From: G963665085 sp963665085
GTDB lineage: Bacteria; Bacteroidota; Bacteroidia; Bacteroidales; JAAAOM01
NCBI GenBank assembly: GCA_963665085.2
Contig: CAXXXS010000001.1
Span: 1,860,001 to 1,924,000, forward strand
Reading direction: 5' to 3'
Length of the DNA: 64,000 bases
The stretch's first letter is position 1. The number at the start of each line of letters is the position of its first letter. Below the pieces are notes generated by a model that had not been told where the DNA came from, made no database searches, and saw only the letters and a program-made list of their open reading frames with translations. Made by a program: the position numbers and the translations under genes. Of the stretch, positions 17,178 to 25,801 are shown piece after piece.

Positions 17178-17838
17178 CATATTGGTTCGTACATCCAACC
17201 GTCCCAATTTCTTTGCCCATTGCTATCAAAGTATCCGGGAACAAGGCTACAAGAATATAAGGCTTATTGTCAGCTATGATGATGAACCGACCAAAACTTA
17301 TTTGCAAAACTATGATATAGATGCCCTGGTTCAATTCGACAGGTGCATAGATTGGTCTACTATATCGGGCGAAGTATTTCTGCCTGGTTTCCCTGAAAAA
17401 CCTTTTCCTTCAAACAAATATTTCAATCGAATGATGGAACACACCTTGCCGGGATATATTATAAAGTTGGATGATGACAATAAATTCAGCTCTCCTGAAT
17501 CGCTTTCAAAGATTGTCGATAAAATCAACGCTTGCAATCAAATGATTCTTTGGCGGGTCCAGTTCCCAGGTTATGTGATTCCCGACAACCAACATTTTGG
17601 GAAAACTCCCCATTGCTGCCAAATAGATACAGCCTGTTTTGCTTTTCATACAGATTATATCCGTTTTGCCGGATGGGATGGGTACAATTACGGTGATTTC
17701 AGGGTAGCTATGTGCCTGTTTTTACACATTCCAAAAAAGGTATTTATCAATGAGGCACTGATTTCCTTACAAGGTACACCTGGTTCCGGATCACGAAACG
17801 ATTTGCCAATTTCTAATTCCACAAGCAATGAGTTTTAA
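17158..17838 (+). CDS. Family-2 (GT-A) glycosyltransferase
   Basis: This 226-aa cytoplasmic GT-A glycosyltransferase begins INILVRTSNRPNFFAHCYQSIREQGYKNIRLIVSYDDE, the nucleotide-sugar-binding half. It carries an Asp-rich DxD-like metal motif, IKLDDDNKF, near residue 102. It has no membrane segment. It overlaps the next glycosyltransferase by 11 bp. In phages, paired glycosyltransferases alter the host surface or glycosylate virion proteins; which applies here is unknown. Confidence 0.8.
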   Translation: MKNPLINILVRTSNRPNFFAHCYQSIREQGYKNIRLIVSYDDEPTKTYLQNYDIDALVQFDRCIDWSTISGEVFLPGFPEKPFPSNKYFNRMMEHTLPGYIIKLDDDNKFSSPESLSKIVDKINACNQMILWRVQFPGYVIPDNQHFGKTPHCCQIDTACFAFHTDYIRFAGWDGYNYGDFRVAMCLFLHIPKKVFINEALISLQGTPGSGSRNDLPISNSTSNEF

Positions 17839-18865
17839 AATATTGGTCATAGTATATCCTAAAATTGGAGGTTGTCAGTATTTCAGGCAACTGCATCCAC
17901 ATGAAGAATTGAAAAGACTTCCTGACTTTGAGGTAAGCTTTAAACATGTTTTTGAATTTATTACAAACGAAGAATGGATAAAATATGACCTAGTACAATT
18001 TCATAAGAACTTCGTAACGCCTGAAATTCTAATTAAACTTAAAGTGCTTGGTGTAAAAACGCTTGTCGATTTTGATGACTACTGGCATTTGCCTTACAAT
18101 CATTTGTCCTTTCAACACTACAAGAACAGCAACCAACCATACCGTTTTATCGAAATTCTAAAACAAGCGCAATACATTAGTACTACCACCAGAATACTTG
18201 CCAAAGAGATAAAAAAACACAATTCCAATATATTGGTATTGCCAAACTGTATCAGTCAAAAGTATTCCCAATCCTATCCAATTGATATTTTAAACGACAC
18301 CCTTCGTTTCGGATACCTGGGTGGTTCATGTCATCTGCCCGATGTAGAATTATTACGGGGTTTAAATAACAAATTATTAGGGAGTGGTTTGCAGTACTCA
18401 TTAAACCTGTTTGGGTATAAACAGGACAGTGTGTATTTCGATTACGCAAAGGTGTTGACCGATAACGGTGTATACTCTGACAATTTAACCTTATATCCTT
18501 CGCTTCCTGTACCGGATTATCTGTACTTCTATAATATGGTAGATGTCTCTTTAGTTCCTCTGGTTTCGAATAAATTCAATTCGTTAAAAAGTGAGCTAAA
18601 ACTCGTAGAAGCAGGGATGTTTAAAATTCCGGTAATAGCCTCTAATGTGCTGCCCTATAAACCGCACTTAAAACATAAGCAAAATTGCTTTATAGCTGAA
18701 TCTAAAACAGATTGGTTCAAAGGGATGAAATATTTTATTAAAAACCCGAATGCAGTTGAGGATTGCGGAAATCAGCTTTCCCATGATATACAAAAACATT
18801 TCAATTATGAACATATTGCAAAGAGCCGTACAGAAACTTATCGGCATATCATCCAAAAAGGTTAA
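17828..18865 (+). CDS. GT-B glycosyltransferase (family-1-like)
   Basis: This 345-aa protein has the two-domain GT-B layout. The N-terminal half includes LVDFDDYWHLP. The C-terminal half contains LRFGYLGGSCHLPDVELL and SELKLVEAGMFKIPVIAS, the acceptor/donor motif (E-x-G-x-x-x-x-P-V) of family-4-like enzymes. It is coupled to the GT-A gene by overlap, and both lie between DNA-binding genes and the lysis cassette. Substrate unknown. Confidence 0.82.
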   Translation: MSFKILVIVYPKIGGCQYFRQLHPHEELKRLPDFEVSFKHVFEFITNEEWIKYDLVQFHKNFVTPEILIKLKVLGVKTLVDFDDYWHLPYNHLSFQHYKNSNQPYRFIEILKQAQYISTTTRILAKEIKKHNSNILVLPNCISQKYSQSYPIDILNDTLRFGYLGGSCHLPDVELLRGLNNKLLGSGLQYSLNLFGYKQDSVYFDYAKVLTDNGVYSDNLTLYPSLPVPDYLYFYNMVDVSLVPLVSNKFNSLKSELKLVEAGMFKIPVIASNVLPYKPHLKHKQNCFIAESKTDWFKGMKYFIKNPNAVEDCGNQLSHDIQKHFNYEHIAKSRTETYRHIIQKG

Positions 18866-19112
18866 TCCGGTAGAGAAAAAAAATGACACTGGCTTTTTAA
18901 TAAACGAAAGCCTGGTGAAAAGATATACTAAATCTGAGCTGGCAAGTCTTTATAACAGACAGGTCAGCACCCTAATGCGATGGATTTATCAGGATGATGA
19001 ACTATCAGAAGCTTTGCATCTAACAGGATATAAACGATTCCAAAAAGAATTTAAAAAAGAACAGGTGCGAATTATATTTAAACACCTTGGTGAACCGGAT
19101 TGCCCAAAATAG
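18807..19112 (+). CDS. DUF4248-like small helix-turn-helix protein
   Basis: About 101 aa from the ATG at 18807, overlapping the glycosyltransferase end by 59 bp. The segment YTKSELASLYNRQVSTLMRWIYQDDELSEALHLTGYKRFQKEFKKEQVRIIFKHLGEP matches my recollection of Bacteroidota DUF4248 proteins. Those have an ELA-x-LY start, an RWI centre and a QVRxIxxxLGEP end, and often sit beside amidase genes, as here. Function unknown; possibly a DNA-binding regulator of the lysis genes. Confidence 0.55.
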   Translation: MNILQRAVQKLIGISSKKVNPVEKKNDTGFLINESLVKRYTKSELASLYNRQVSTLMRWIYQDDELSEALHLTGYKRFQKEFKKEQVRIIFKHLGEPDCPK

Positions 19113-19402
19113 TATTCACCAAAATTTCAGAAAAATGACTTTATTAAGTAAAATTTCAGAATTCTTTTCCGGTTCGGGAGCCAATATTGTCGATTCCCTT
19201 ACCGATGCAGTGGACACCTTCGTTACCACCAAAGAAGAAAAAGAAAAGCTCAAACAGGAGCTGCTCCGTATCCGGGAGGAAACCAAACAGAACCAAAGAA
19301 ACTTCCTGATACGGATGGAAGAACTCACCCAGCAGAGAGAAAAGGAGGTAGAAGAAACCATTAGAATGGAACTCGATGCCAAGAAAAGTATTTTAATGGC
19401 TG

Positions 19403-19420
19403 AATTAAACCAAGATGACA
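19403..19420. repeat. 18-bp target-site duplication of IS copy B (left)
   Basis: AATTAAACCAAGATGACA at 19403-19420 is repeated exactly at 21023-21040, flanking the IS inside the holin gene. Confidence 0.93.
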
Positions 19421-21022
19421 CCTGACTTGTACCCTTGGGAATTAGTGCGATTGTAAACAGCTGATTATCAGGTTTTGTGTTTTGAAAAATGCTAAATTTA
19501 CCGCACTAAGGTTTATTTTAGCATGAAAATCAGGGTTGTTAAAACAGGCTCAAATGCAAAAGCTGTACAGGTAGTGCATTACCGGAATAATAAAAGGGTC
19601 ATTTTGCAGCATATTGGTTCTGCTCACACAGAGGGGGCATTAAGCGATTTATTGATTTTGGCAGAAGAATGGATCAAAGATTACTCCAAACAATTGTCTA
19701 TCTTCCCTGATGAAAACCCCAACAAGTTGTTGCATCTCAATCATTGCACATTTCTTGGAGTCAAATACCATTTTTTCCAAAAGCAGATCCGTTCAATTCA
19801 GGATAAAATTAAGTTAGATGAACTGCCTGCGTTATTAAATGATTTAGTAACAATAAGGATATTTGAGCCTGCATCGAAGCTCCGCTCACTGGAATTGATG
19901 GAACAATTTTTCAGCCTCAGCCATAGCCGCAAAAATTATTACAAAATAGCCCCTAATTGTATCGGGCTAAAGAAAATTATTGAACAGAAGGTTGTTGATT
20001 TTGCAAAAGTTCATTACTCCTTTAATTTCGACATTTTGTTTTACGATGTAACAACATTGTATTTCGAGACTTTTGAAGAGGATGAGTTACGCAAGAACGG
20101 TTTCTCAAAAGACAACAAATCCCAACAACCGCAAATACTCATAGCCCTGATGGTAAGTAAAGAAGGCTTCCCTGTTGCCTATGAGGTATTTTCAGGCAAT
20201 ACTTTTGAAGGGCACACAATCATTCCTGTCATTAAAGATTTTATTGAAAGGAATAATGTAAAAGATTTTACCGTAGTGGCCGATGCTGCCATGATCAGTA
20301 CCGAAAATGTACAAAAATTGGTTCAAAACAATATCAACTACATCGTTGGAGCCAGACTTGGCAATATCCCAACAGCACTGTTTGAGACGATCGATAAAAA
20401 CATCAGCCGCGAAGATGGTAAAAGCATACGGATTAAAATGGATAACGGTTATCTGGTTTGTAGCTATTCTTCAGTCAGGTACCGTAAGGATAAATACGAA
20501 ATGGAGAAGCAAATCGAAAAAGCAAAACAAGCAATTTCAAAACCATCGAAAAGCAAAAAGTTGAAATTTACCCGGATTAAAAACCAGGAAATGGGACTCA
20601 ATGAAGCACTTATTGAAAAGACTCAGAAGCTATTAGGCGTCAAAGGATATTATACCAATCTGGAAGAATCGGTTGCCAATAATAAAACAATAATGGAGCG
20701 ATACCATGAACTTTATAAAATAGAGCAGAACTTTAGGATATCAAAAAATGACCTACAAACAAGACCCATCTTTCATTATAAGGAACAACCGATAAAATTG
20801 CATATACTGATTTGCTTCATGGCGCTTGTCATAGCAAAGCATATCGAACTAAAAACTGGTGTGTCAATTAGAAAATTCATCGACGAATCAAAGAAAGTTG
20901 TGGATGGAGAAATATTGAACCAGATCACAAACAAAACAGTAATACTAAAAGCCGAACCAACTCACAAAATGAAGGAACTTATAGAAAAGTTAAATGCACC
21001 GCACTAAAAGGGACAAGTCAGG
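19421..21022 (+). mobile_element. IS1634-family insertion sequence, copy B (1602 bp)
   Basis: It has the same length, termini (CCTGACTTGT at both ends as inverted repeats) and transposase as copy A at 1023-2624, in the opposite orientation. Its target duplication is 18 bp against 25 bp for copy A, a variable length as known for this IS group. Near-identity to the chromosomal copy outside the element points to recent movement between element and chromosome. Confidence 0.93.
19523..21007 (+). CDS. IS1634-family DDE transposase (copy B)
   Basis: A 494-aa transposase with the same residues as copy A (D175, D254, E401). The start is the ATG 102 bp inside the left terminus. Its stop lies 15 bp from the right end, so the inverted repeat overlaps the 3' end of the gene. 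Confidence 0.93.
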   Translation: MKIRVVKTGSNAKAVQVVHYRNNKRVILQHIGSAHTEGALSDLLILAEEWIKDYSKQLSIFPDENPNKLLHLNHCTFLGVKYHFFQKQIRSIQDKIKLDELPALLNDLVTIRIFEPASKLRSLELMEQFFSLSHSRKNYYKIAPNCIGLKKIIEQKVVDFAKVHYSFNFDILFYDVTTLYFETFEEDELRKNGFSKDNKSQQPQILIALMVSKEGFPVAYEVFSGNTFEGHTIIPVIKDFIERNNVKDFTVVADAAMISTENVQKLVQNNINYIVGARLGNIPTALFETIDKNISREDGKSIRIKMDNGYLVCSYSSVRYRKDKYEMEKQIEKAKQAISKPSKSKKLKFTRIKNQEMGLNEALIEKTQKLLGVKGYYTNLEESVANNKTIMERYHELYKIEQNFRISKNDLQTRPIFHYKEQPIKLHILICFMALVIAKHIELKTGVSIRKFIDESKKVVDGEILNQITNKTVILKAEPTHKMKELIEKLNAPH

Positions 21023-21400
21023 AATTAAACCAAGATGACAGGTATACAAAACGGGCACGCCCGACAGTGGTGTATGTTGGTTTAATCTTTATCCTTCTCG
21101 AACTACTTGGCTTACGCCACATCATCATGCACTACCTGAGTGTAGATGCTGATATCATAGCCAACTCCGACCAGATATTCAAAATGTTTCTTGGTGTATG
21201 GGGCAGTGTATTGGGCGTGTATTCTATTGGAAGGTCAGTTGAAAAACGCGGAACCCGAAATTCATGGACTAGTTTAGTTACTGGAACAAAATCACAGAAC
21301 AAACCGGAGGATACCCAAACAGAATCAGTGGTACAAACCATTAAACAGAAAATTAAATGGTAGCCATTGGCTTAGTATTCACCTTTAAAATCAATTTATC

Positions 21401-21904
21401 ATGAGTGTAAAAATTGTATTGCATTGTTCCGATTCCGGTTTCGGTAATGCAGCGTTAATTACCAAATGGCACGCCCTGCCCAAACCTAATGGCAGGGGTT
21501 GGTCTGGAATTGGGTATCATTATGTAATCCTGAACGGATGGCTTACATCGACACATTTCAATGCCAAGTTTGACGGTCATATTGAAACTGGCCGCCCTTT
21601 AAACGATGACCCTTTTATCTCAAAAAATGAGATGGGTGCGCATGTGAAAGGTTTTAACACCAATTCCCTGGGCATTTGTTTAATTGGCAAATCGGGAAAG
21701 TTTACCGACAACCAATTAAATGCAGCCCTCGAACTGATTTATGATTTGGAAAACCAATTCCGGGATATTGAGTTATATCAACATGGGGAATTGGACAAAG
21801 CAAAGCCCTTTTGCGCCGGATTGGATATGACCCGGTTTAAAGAGAATTACCAGCTTTTTAAAGAATTAAAAAAGTTGAAGGGGATTAATGAACAGTTGAA
21901 GTGA
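21401..21904 (+). CDS. N-acetylmuramoyl-L-alanine amidase (endolysin)
   Basis: This 167-aa zinc amidase of the T7-lysozyme/PGRP (Amidase_2) type cleaves the bond between N-acetylmuramic acid and L-alanine in peptidoglycan. Visible zinc ligands are H8 (VLHCSDS), H81 (GAHVKGFN) and C138 (KPFCAG); the GYHYVI catalytic segment is near 39. There is no signal peptide, so it would need the holin to reach the wall. It is 37 bp downstream of the interrupted holin, forming a two-gene lysis cassette. Confidence 0.92.
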   Translation: MSVKIVLHCSDSGFGNAALITKWHALPKPNGRGWSGIGYHYVILNGWLTSTHFNAKFDGHIETGRPLNDDPFISKNEMGAHVKGFNTNSLGICLIGKSGKFTDNQLNAALELIYDLENQFRDIELYQHGELDKAKPFCAGLDMTRFKENYQLFKELKKLKGINEQLK

Positions 21905-21959
21905 AAAAGGCGGACTACCCTTTTTATTATCTCTCCAATATTAAACATCTCATATACAA

Positions 21960-22013
21960 TTGTTTTTTCCAATAAATGTTCACTATATTTGTATGTTCAC
22001 GTATTCGTGTACA
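21960..22013 (+). promoter_or_regulatory. Promoter and operator of the AbiE-type pair
   Basis: TATATTTG (21984-21991) matches the Bacteroidota -7 consensus TAnnTTTG, with TTG at 21960-21962 upstream. It is followed by the near-palindrome TGTTCACG-TATT-CGTGTACA (21994-22013), ending 10 bp before the start codon. An AbiEi-type antitoxin is known to repress its own operon through inverted repeats, so this is a likely operator. Confidence 0.6.
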
Positions 22014-22023
22014 AAATAATTAA

Positions 22024-23022
22024 ATGAACGATAAAGATATCTATACTGCAATTGAAGCTTTGCAAAAGGCTGCACCTGTAAGGGCAAACTGGCTTGAACG
22101 CAATAAACCCACAGATTACGGAGATGGTAAATTGTTGATTGAAACCAACAAAAAGAATTACACTTTTACTGTTGAACTGAAAAAAGAACTTCGCACCATA
22201 AATATTCCCAAACTTGCTGAACTCAAAGAAAAATACGATAATTTACTGGTGATTGCCAGGGTAATTTATCCTAATATCAGGAAACAATTACAGGAATTAG
22301 ATATCAATTACATGGACAACCTGGGCAATATTTTTATACATCAGGGTGAACTACTTTTGTTAATCAATGGGGACAAACCTCCAACTCAAATAGCTAACAA
22401 TACAGGAAGGGCATTCAATAAAGCCGGACTAAGGTTCATTTTTAATTTATTGACCCGTGAAGATTTTTTGCAAAACACCTACCGTGAAATGGCAGTGGAA
22501 TGTGAGACAGCTCTGGGAAACATCAATTACATTGTTAAAGATTTACAGGAACAGGGATACCTGGTAAAGAAAAATAAAAAGGACTGGTTGTTAAATAACC
22601 GGGAGGCACTTATTACCAAATGGGCTGAAAACTACATTAAAAAATTGCAACCGGATTTTCTAATGGGAGCTTTCCGGTTTCAGGATCCCGAAGGAATGAA
22701 AAACTGGAAGAACCTGAAATTTGAAACTACCAAAACACATTGGGGTGGTGAACCCGCTGCCGATATGCTGACCAACTACCTGCAACCGGCTACATTAACG
22801 CTATATACAGAAGAAAACAGGATTGACCTTGTAAAAAAATACCGGCTTATACCGGATACCAATGGGAACATAAAACTGTTCACAAAATTCTGGAAAACCA
22901 CAGAAAAAACCGAAACGGTACATCCTTTAATTATTTATGCCGATTTAATTGGCATTAACGACCCACGAACTATTGAAGTGGCAAACATGATATACAATGA
23001 ATACCTTAAAGAACAATTTTGA
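22024..23022 (+). CDS. AbiEi-like type IV antitoxin
   Basis: This 332-aa protein precedes and overlaps (26 bp) a nucleotidyltransferase toxin gene, the AbiE order. The middle holds a winged-helix-like region (GRAFNKAGLRFIFNLLTREDFLQNTYREMAVECETALGNINYIVKDLQEQGYLVKK). The C-terminal part is a wHTH/effector-like domain (GGEPAADMLTNYLQPATLTLYTEEN), as in the AbiEi_4-like family. AbiEi counteracts AbiEii without direct contact (type IV) and represses the operon. The inverted repeat upstream supports autoregulation. The pair is commonly carried on mobile elements as phage defence and stabilisation. Confidence 0.78.
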   Translation: MNDKDIYTAIEALQKAAPVRANWLERNKPTDYGDGKLLIETNKKNYTFTVELKKELRTINIPKLAELKEKYDNLLVIARVIYPNIRKQLQELDINYMDNLGNIFIHQGELLLLINGDKPPTQIANNTGRAFNKAGLRFIFNLLTREDFLQNTYREMAVECETALGNINYIVKDLQEQGYLVKKNKKDWLLNNREALITKWAENYIKKLQPDFLMGAFRFQDPEGMKNWKNLKFETTKTHWGGEPAADMLTNYLQPATLTLYTEENRIDLVKKYRLIPDTNGNIKLFTKFWKTTEKTETVHPLIIYADLIGINDPRTIEVANMIYNEYLKEQF

Positions 23023-23821
23023 CAATACAATACGGAACAAGTTTGGAGATGCCCTGAATGCATTAGAAAAGGCATTTCAGGACTTTGATATTGACTATTA
23101 CCTTATTGGCGCTTTTGTGCGTGAAGTATGGACAGACCATATAAAAACCCTGCCGGACAAAAGGGCTACAAGAGATATTGATTTTGCCATCTATATCAAT
23201 GAACACGAACAGTACGACAAACTCAAACTACATCTTGTTGAAAAGGCAGGTTTTAAAGAACATAAAGAGCCATACCGATTGCTTACACCCGATAAGAACA
23301 TTGTTGATTTAATACCGTTCGGTGGTATTGAACAAAACGGGGAAGTTTTAATAAAAGGGCATAAAGTTGTAGAACTTTCGGTTTTCGGAACAAAAGAAGT
23401 AACAGAAAAAGCGGAAGTTATCGAAGATAATTTCAAAGTGATAACCTTACCGGGCCTGGCAGTTCTGAAGCTAATATCCTGGCATGAAACCGATGACAGG
23501 GCAAAAGACCTTGAAGATTTTTATTACATTCTCCAAAACTATGCTGATATAGCTACAGACGACTTGTACCTGGAAGAAAACCTTCATTTGCTGGAAGAAT
23601 ATGATGAAGTGCGATTCTCCGGGGCACGGTTACTTGGCAAAGAAATGTTGAAAATAATCAAAGGCTCTTCGGAACTGAAAAAAAGGGTAACCCAAATCTT
23701 ATCTCAACTGATAAAGAATTATACGCCTGAAGATATTGACGAAATGTACGAAGACGAAAAAACCGACATTCAATTTCTTAGGCTTAAATTGGTTAAAGAA
23801 TTAATGGTTGAATTGAAATGA
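22997..23821 (+). CDS. AbiEii-like nucleotidyltransferase toxin
   Basis: This 274-aa protein of the DNA polymerase beta-like nucleotidyltransferase superfamily shows GAFVREVWTDH and RATRDIDFAIYI (G-x-x-x-R and the D-x-D metal motif), then EVIEDNFKVITLPGLAVLKLISWHETDDRAKDLEDFYYIL, the AbiEii core. Family members transfer nucleotides to tRNA or other targets and arrest growth on phage infection. It is translationally coupled to the antitoxin upstream. A perfect 42-bp palindrome follows as terminator. Confidence 0.85.
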   Translation: MNTLKNNFDNTIRNKFGDALNALEKAFQDFDIDYYLIGAFVREVWTDHIKTLPDKRATRDIDFAIYINEHEQYDKLKLHLVEKAGFKEHKEPYRLLTPDKNIVDLIPFGGIEQNGEVLIKGHKVVELSVFGTKEVTEKAEVIEDNFKVITLPGLAVLKLISWHETDDRAKDLEDFYYILQNYADIATDDLYLEENLHLLEEYDEVRFSGARLLGKEMLKIIKGSSELKKRVTQILSQLIKNYTPEDIDEMYEDEKTDIQFLRLKLVKELMVELK

Positions 23822-23825
23822 GAAA

Positions 23826-23867
23826 TTAAAATGTCAAGTATTTTGCGCAAAATACTTGACATTTTAA
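23826..23867. terminator. Perfect 42-bp palindrome between convergent genes
   Basis: Positions 23826-23846 are the exact reverse complement of 23847-23867, with GCGC at the centre and no loop beyond it. It lies between the AbiEii-like gene (+) and the second AbiEi-like gene (-) and carries A/T tracts on both sides, so it should terminate both transcripts. Confidence 0.85.
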
Positions 23868-23885
23868 GTTTGTTCTTAAAGGATT

Positions 23886-24641
23886 TTATAACTCAGCCAA
23901 TTCTTTAGGTATTGATAACTGGTATTTTGATACATATACACCGTTCTTAGTCAACATACGGTTACCATTTCCAAGATTTATTTGTTCAGTTTTTATAAAT
24001 TGTAACCATTGGTGATTGTTTTTTTCTGCCATGTAAAGGAATAATCGTTTGACCTGTATGGAAGAACATTCTGCTAATAATTCAGATAAAAGCTTTGGCT
24101 TTAGGTTAACCAACCCTTCCATTAAATGATGACACTCTACCAAATCAAAATGCTTTGGAGCCAGGTATAAACATTCAAGCATTGCTCTTTCCGGTGTTGA
24201 TATTCTCAGCGTGAAATTTCCTTCTTTATATGTAGTCAAACCCATTTCACCAGGTAAAAACTCCGTTTGCTTATGTAGTATTTTGAAATCCCAATCTGCA
24301 TCCAGAAACCATTTGGGTAAGTTTTTTTTATGTGCCGTGAATAAAAACAGGCTCTCTTGGTTTAATCTCAAATAATGGCTGAATCCATGCATTGTTAAGG
24401 CTGAACCAGCACCAACATGAATATTTAATTCAGATTGTTGCTGTATTGCACTTATAGCTCCCTGCCATGTTATTGTATCTCCTTGTTTCTTATACGCACC
24501 TCTTCCGAAAGTTTCTAACCAACCATTTTTCAAGTAGTGTTTTTGCAGGCTTCGGGAAATACTTTTTGTTTCAAGATAACTTGACAACACTATATTACCT
24601 GAATTCAAATTTTGAAACAAAAATTTTATTTTATCCCTCAT
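23886..24641 (-). CDS. Second AbiEi-family antitoxin-like protein (orphan)
   Basis: This 251-aa protein has the AbiEi_3 layout. The N-terminal HTH region is IVLSSYLETKSISRSLQKHYLKNGWLETFGRGAYKK. It is followed by WQGAISAIQQQSELNIHVGAGSALTMHGFSHYL and the RISTPERAMLECLYLAP segment typical of the family. Its usual partner would be an AbiEii gene downstream on the same strand, but here only the convergent AbiEii of the other pair is present. It may be a decayed second system, an anti-toxin against other AbiEii toxins, or a partner of the neighbouring toxin. Confidence 0.75.
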   Translation of the reverse strand: MRDKIKFLFQNLNSGNIVLSSYLETKSISRSLQKHYLKNGWLETFGRGAYKKQGDTITWQGAISAIQQQSELNIHVGAGSALTMHGFSHYLRLNQESLFLFTAHKKNLPKWFLDADWDFKILHKQTEFLPGEMGLTTYKEGNFTLRISTPERAMLECLYLAPKHFDLVECHHLMEGLVNLKPKLLSELLAECSSIQVKRLFLYMAEKNNHQWLQFIKTEQINLGNGNRMLTKNGVYVSKYQLSIPKELAEL

Positions 24642-24781
24642 ATAGATAGTTTAACTACCTAAATATAATAAATTATAAAACAACAAATATATTAAACATA
24701 CTCAGTAATTTAATTGTTTATGTTTAAAAATACCGAATTTATAATTCTTATTCCCCTAGTTTTTGTATATTTTTGTACAGA

Positions 24782-25801
24782 ATGAGTCAGTTTGATTACA
24801 TAAAAGATATCGCACGTTATGGTCTTGAAAATGACCAAGAACAGCTACTTGATGTACTTAATAAGCTAATCGAATATTCACGAAAAACAAAGAAGGTGAA
24901 TTTCGCACTTCAGCTTCAATCAATACTTAAGGAAGGATTACGCTCGCAACAAACTAAAGGTTTAGCTAAGGTTGGCTCACAAAAGTATTACCTCAGGGAG
25001 GATGACAGAGCTATCAATGAATTAATTATTGAAAAGCTTACATCGGATTATACATTCGATAACCTTGTTTGCTCAACAGAAATAAAAGACGAGCTTTCAT
25101 ACTTTGTTAAAGAACATCAGGGAATAGATTTACTTAATAAATTTGATTTACCTGTTTCAAATCGAATTTTATTTTACGGCCCCTCAGGTTGTGGAAAAAC
25201 ATTAGCCTCTTATGTGTTGGCAGGTGAATTAGACAAGATGATGTATGTAATCAATCTTGGAGCTATTGTTTCCTCAAAACTTGGCGAAACTAGTAAGAAT
25301 CTAGCGAAGATATTTAGAAGAGCTTCCGGTGAAGACTGCATTATATTTCTTGATGAATTTGACTCACTCGGCAAAGTACGAGACTACAGTCAAGACCATG
25401 GTGAAATGAAACGTGTGGTAAACACAATCCTACAATTGTTTGACTATCTTCCTCAAAATAGTATTGTGATTGCTGCTACGAATCAATTACAAATGATAGA
25501 TGATGCTTTACTAAGAAGGTTTGATTTAAAAGTTAATTTGAACTTACCTAGTAAGGTTCAGTTGGGTGAACTGATAGACAAAACCTTATCTAAAACACCG
25601 TTTAAGTTTAGAACTAAAAAAGAGCTTAACGAGGTGATCAAATTATCGGAAGGATTATCTTACTATCTTGTACAGAAAGCCATTTTAACAGCGGTCAAAA
25701 GAACTATTTTTGACACTAAGCCTAATTCCAAAGAGGGCTTTAATATCAATATTGATATTCTGAAAGCTTTAATTTTAAGAGAGAAAGAAGCTATCATTTA
25801 A
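24782..25801 (+). CDS. AAA ATPase, IetA-like
   Basis: This AAA-family ATPase is about 339 aa from ATG at 24782; a TTG at 24773 is possible but less likely. A helical N-terminus is followed by Walker A GPSGCGKT (133-140), Walker B IIFLDEFD (about 187-194), sensor-1 AATN and the arginine-finger region DDALLRRFD. This is the ftsH/katanin-like type found in IetAS systems. There the ATPase pairs with a subtilisin-like protease and acts as antitoxin or sensor. A TAnnTTTG-like element ends 6 bp before the ATG, suggesting a nearly leaderless transcript. Its 3' end overlaps the protease gene by 4 bp (TTAA), tail to tail, unlike the usual co-directional order. Confidence 0.82.
   Translation: MSQFDYIKDIARYGLENDQEQLLDVLNKLIEYSRKTKKVNFALQLQSILKEGLRSQQTKGLAKVGSQKYYLREDDRAINELIIEKLTSDYTFDNLVCSTEIKDELSYFVKEHQGIDLLNKFDLPVSNRILFYGPSGCGKTLASYVLAGELDKMMYVINLGAIVSSKLGETSKNLAKIFRRASGEDCIIFLDEFDSLGKVRDYSQDHGEMKRVVNTILQLFDYLPQNSIVIAATNQLQMIDDALLRRFDLKVNLNLPSKVQLGELIDKTLSKTPFKFRTKKELNEVIKLSEGLSYYLVQKAILTAVKRTIFDTKPNSKEGFNINIDILKALILREKEAII

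Larger units (their letters stand above)
19135..21363 (+). pseudogene. 3TM-type holin, interrupted by an IS element
   Basis: The gene starts at MTLLSKISEFFSGSGANIVDSLTDAVDTF, continues through a charged coiled coil (TTKEEKEKLKQELLRIREETKQNQR), and is cut after AELNQDD at 19420. The reading frame resumes at 21041 (RYTKRARPTVVYVGLIFILLELL...FLGVWGSVLGVYSIGRSVEKRG). Deleting the IS and one 18-bp duplicate gives 609 nt, an intact 202-aa frame. The joined protein has the layout of GTA/Bacteroidota 3TM holins: coiled coil, KYTKRARP-like motif, membrane helices and a GRSxEK end. A holin permeabilises the inner membrane and times endolysin release. The amidase follows 37 bp later. The split probably abolishes lysis. 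Confidence 0.78.
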
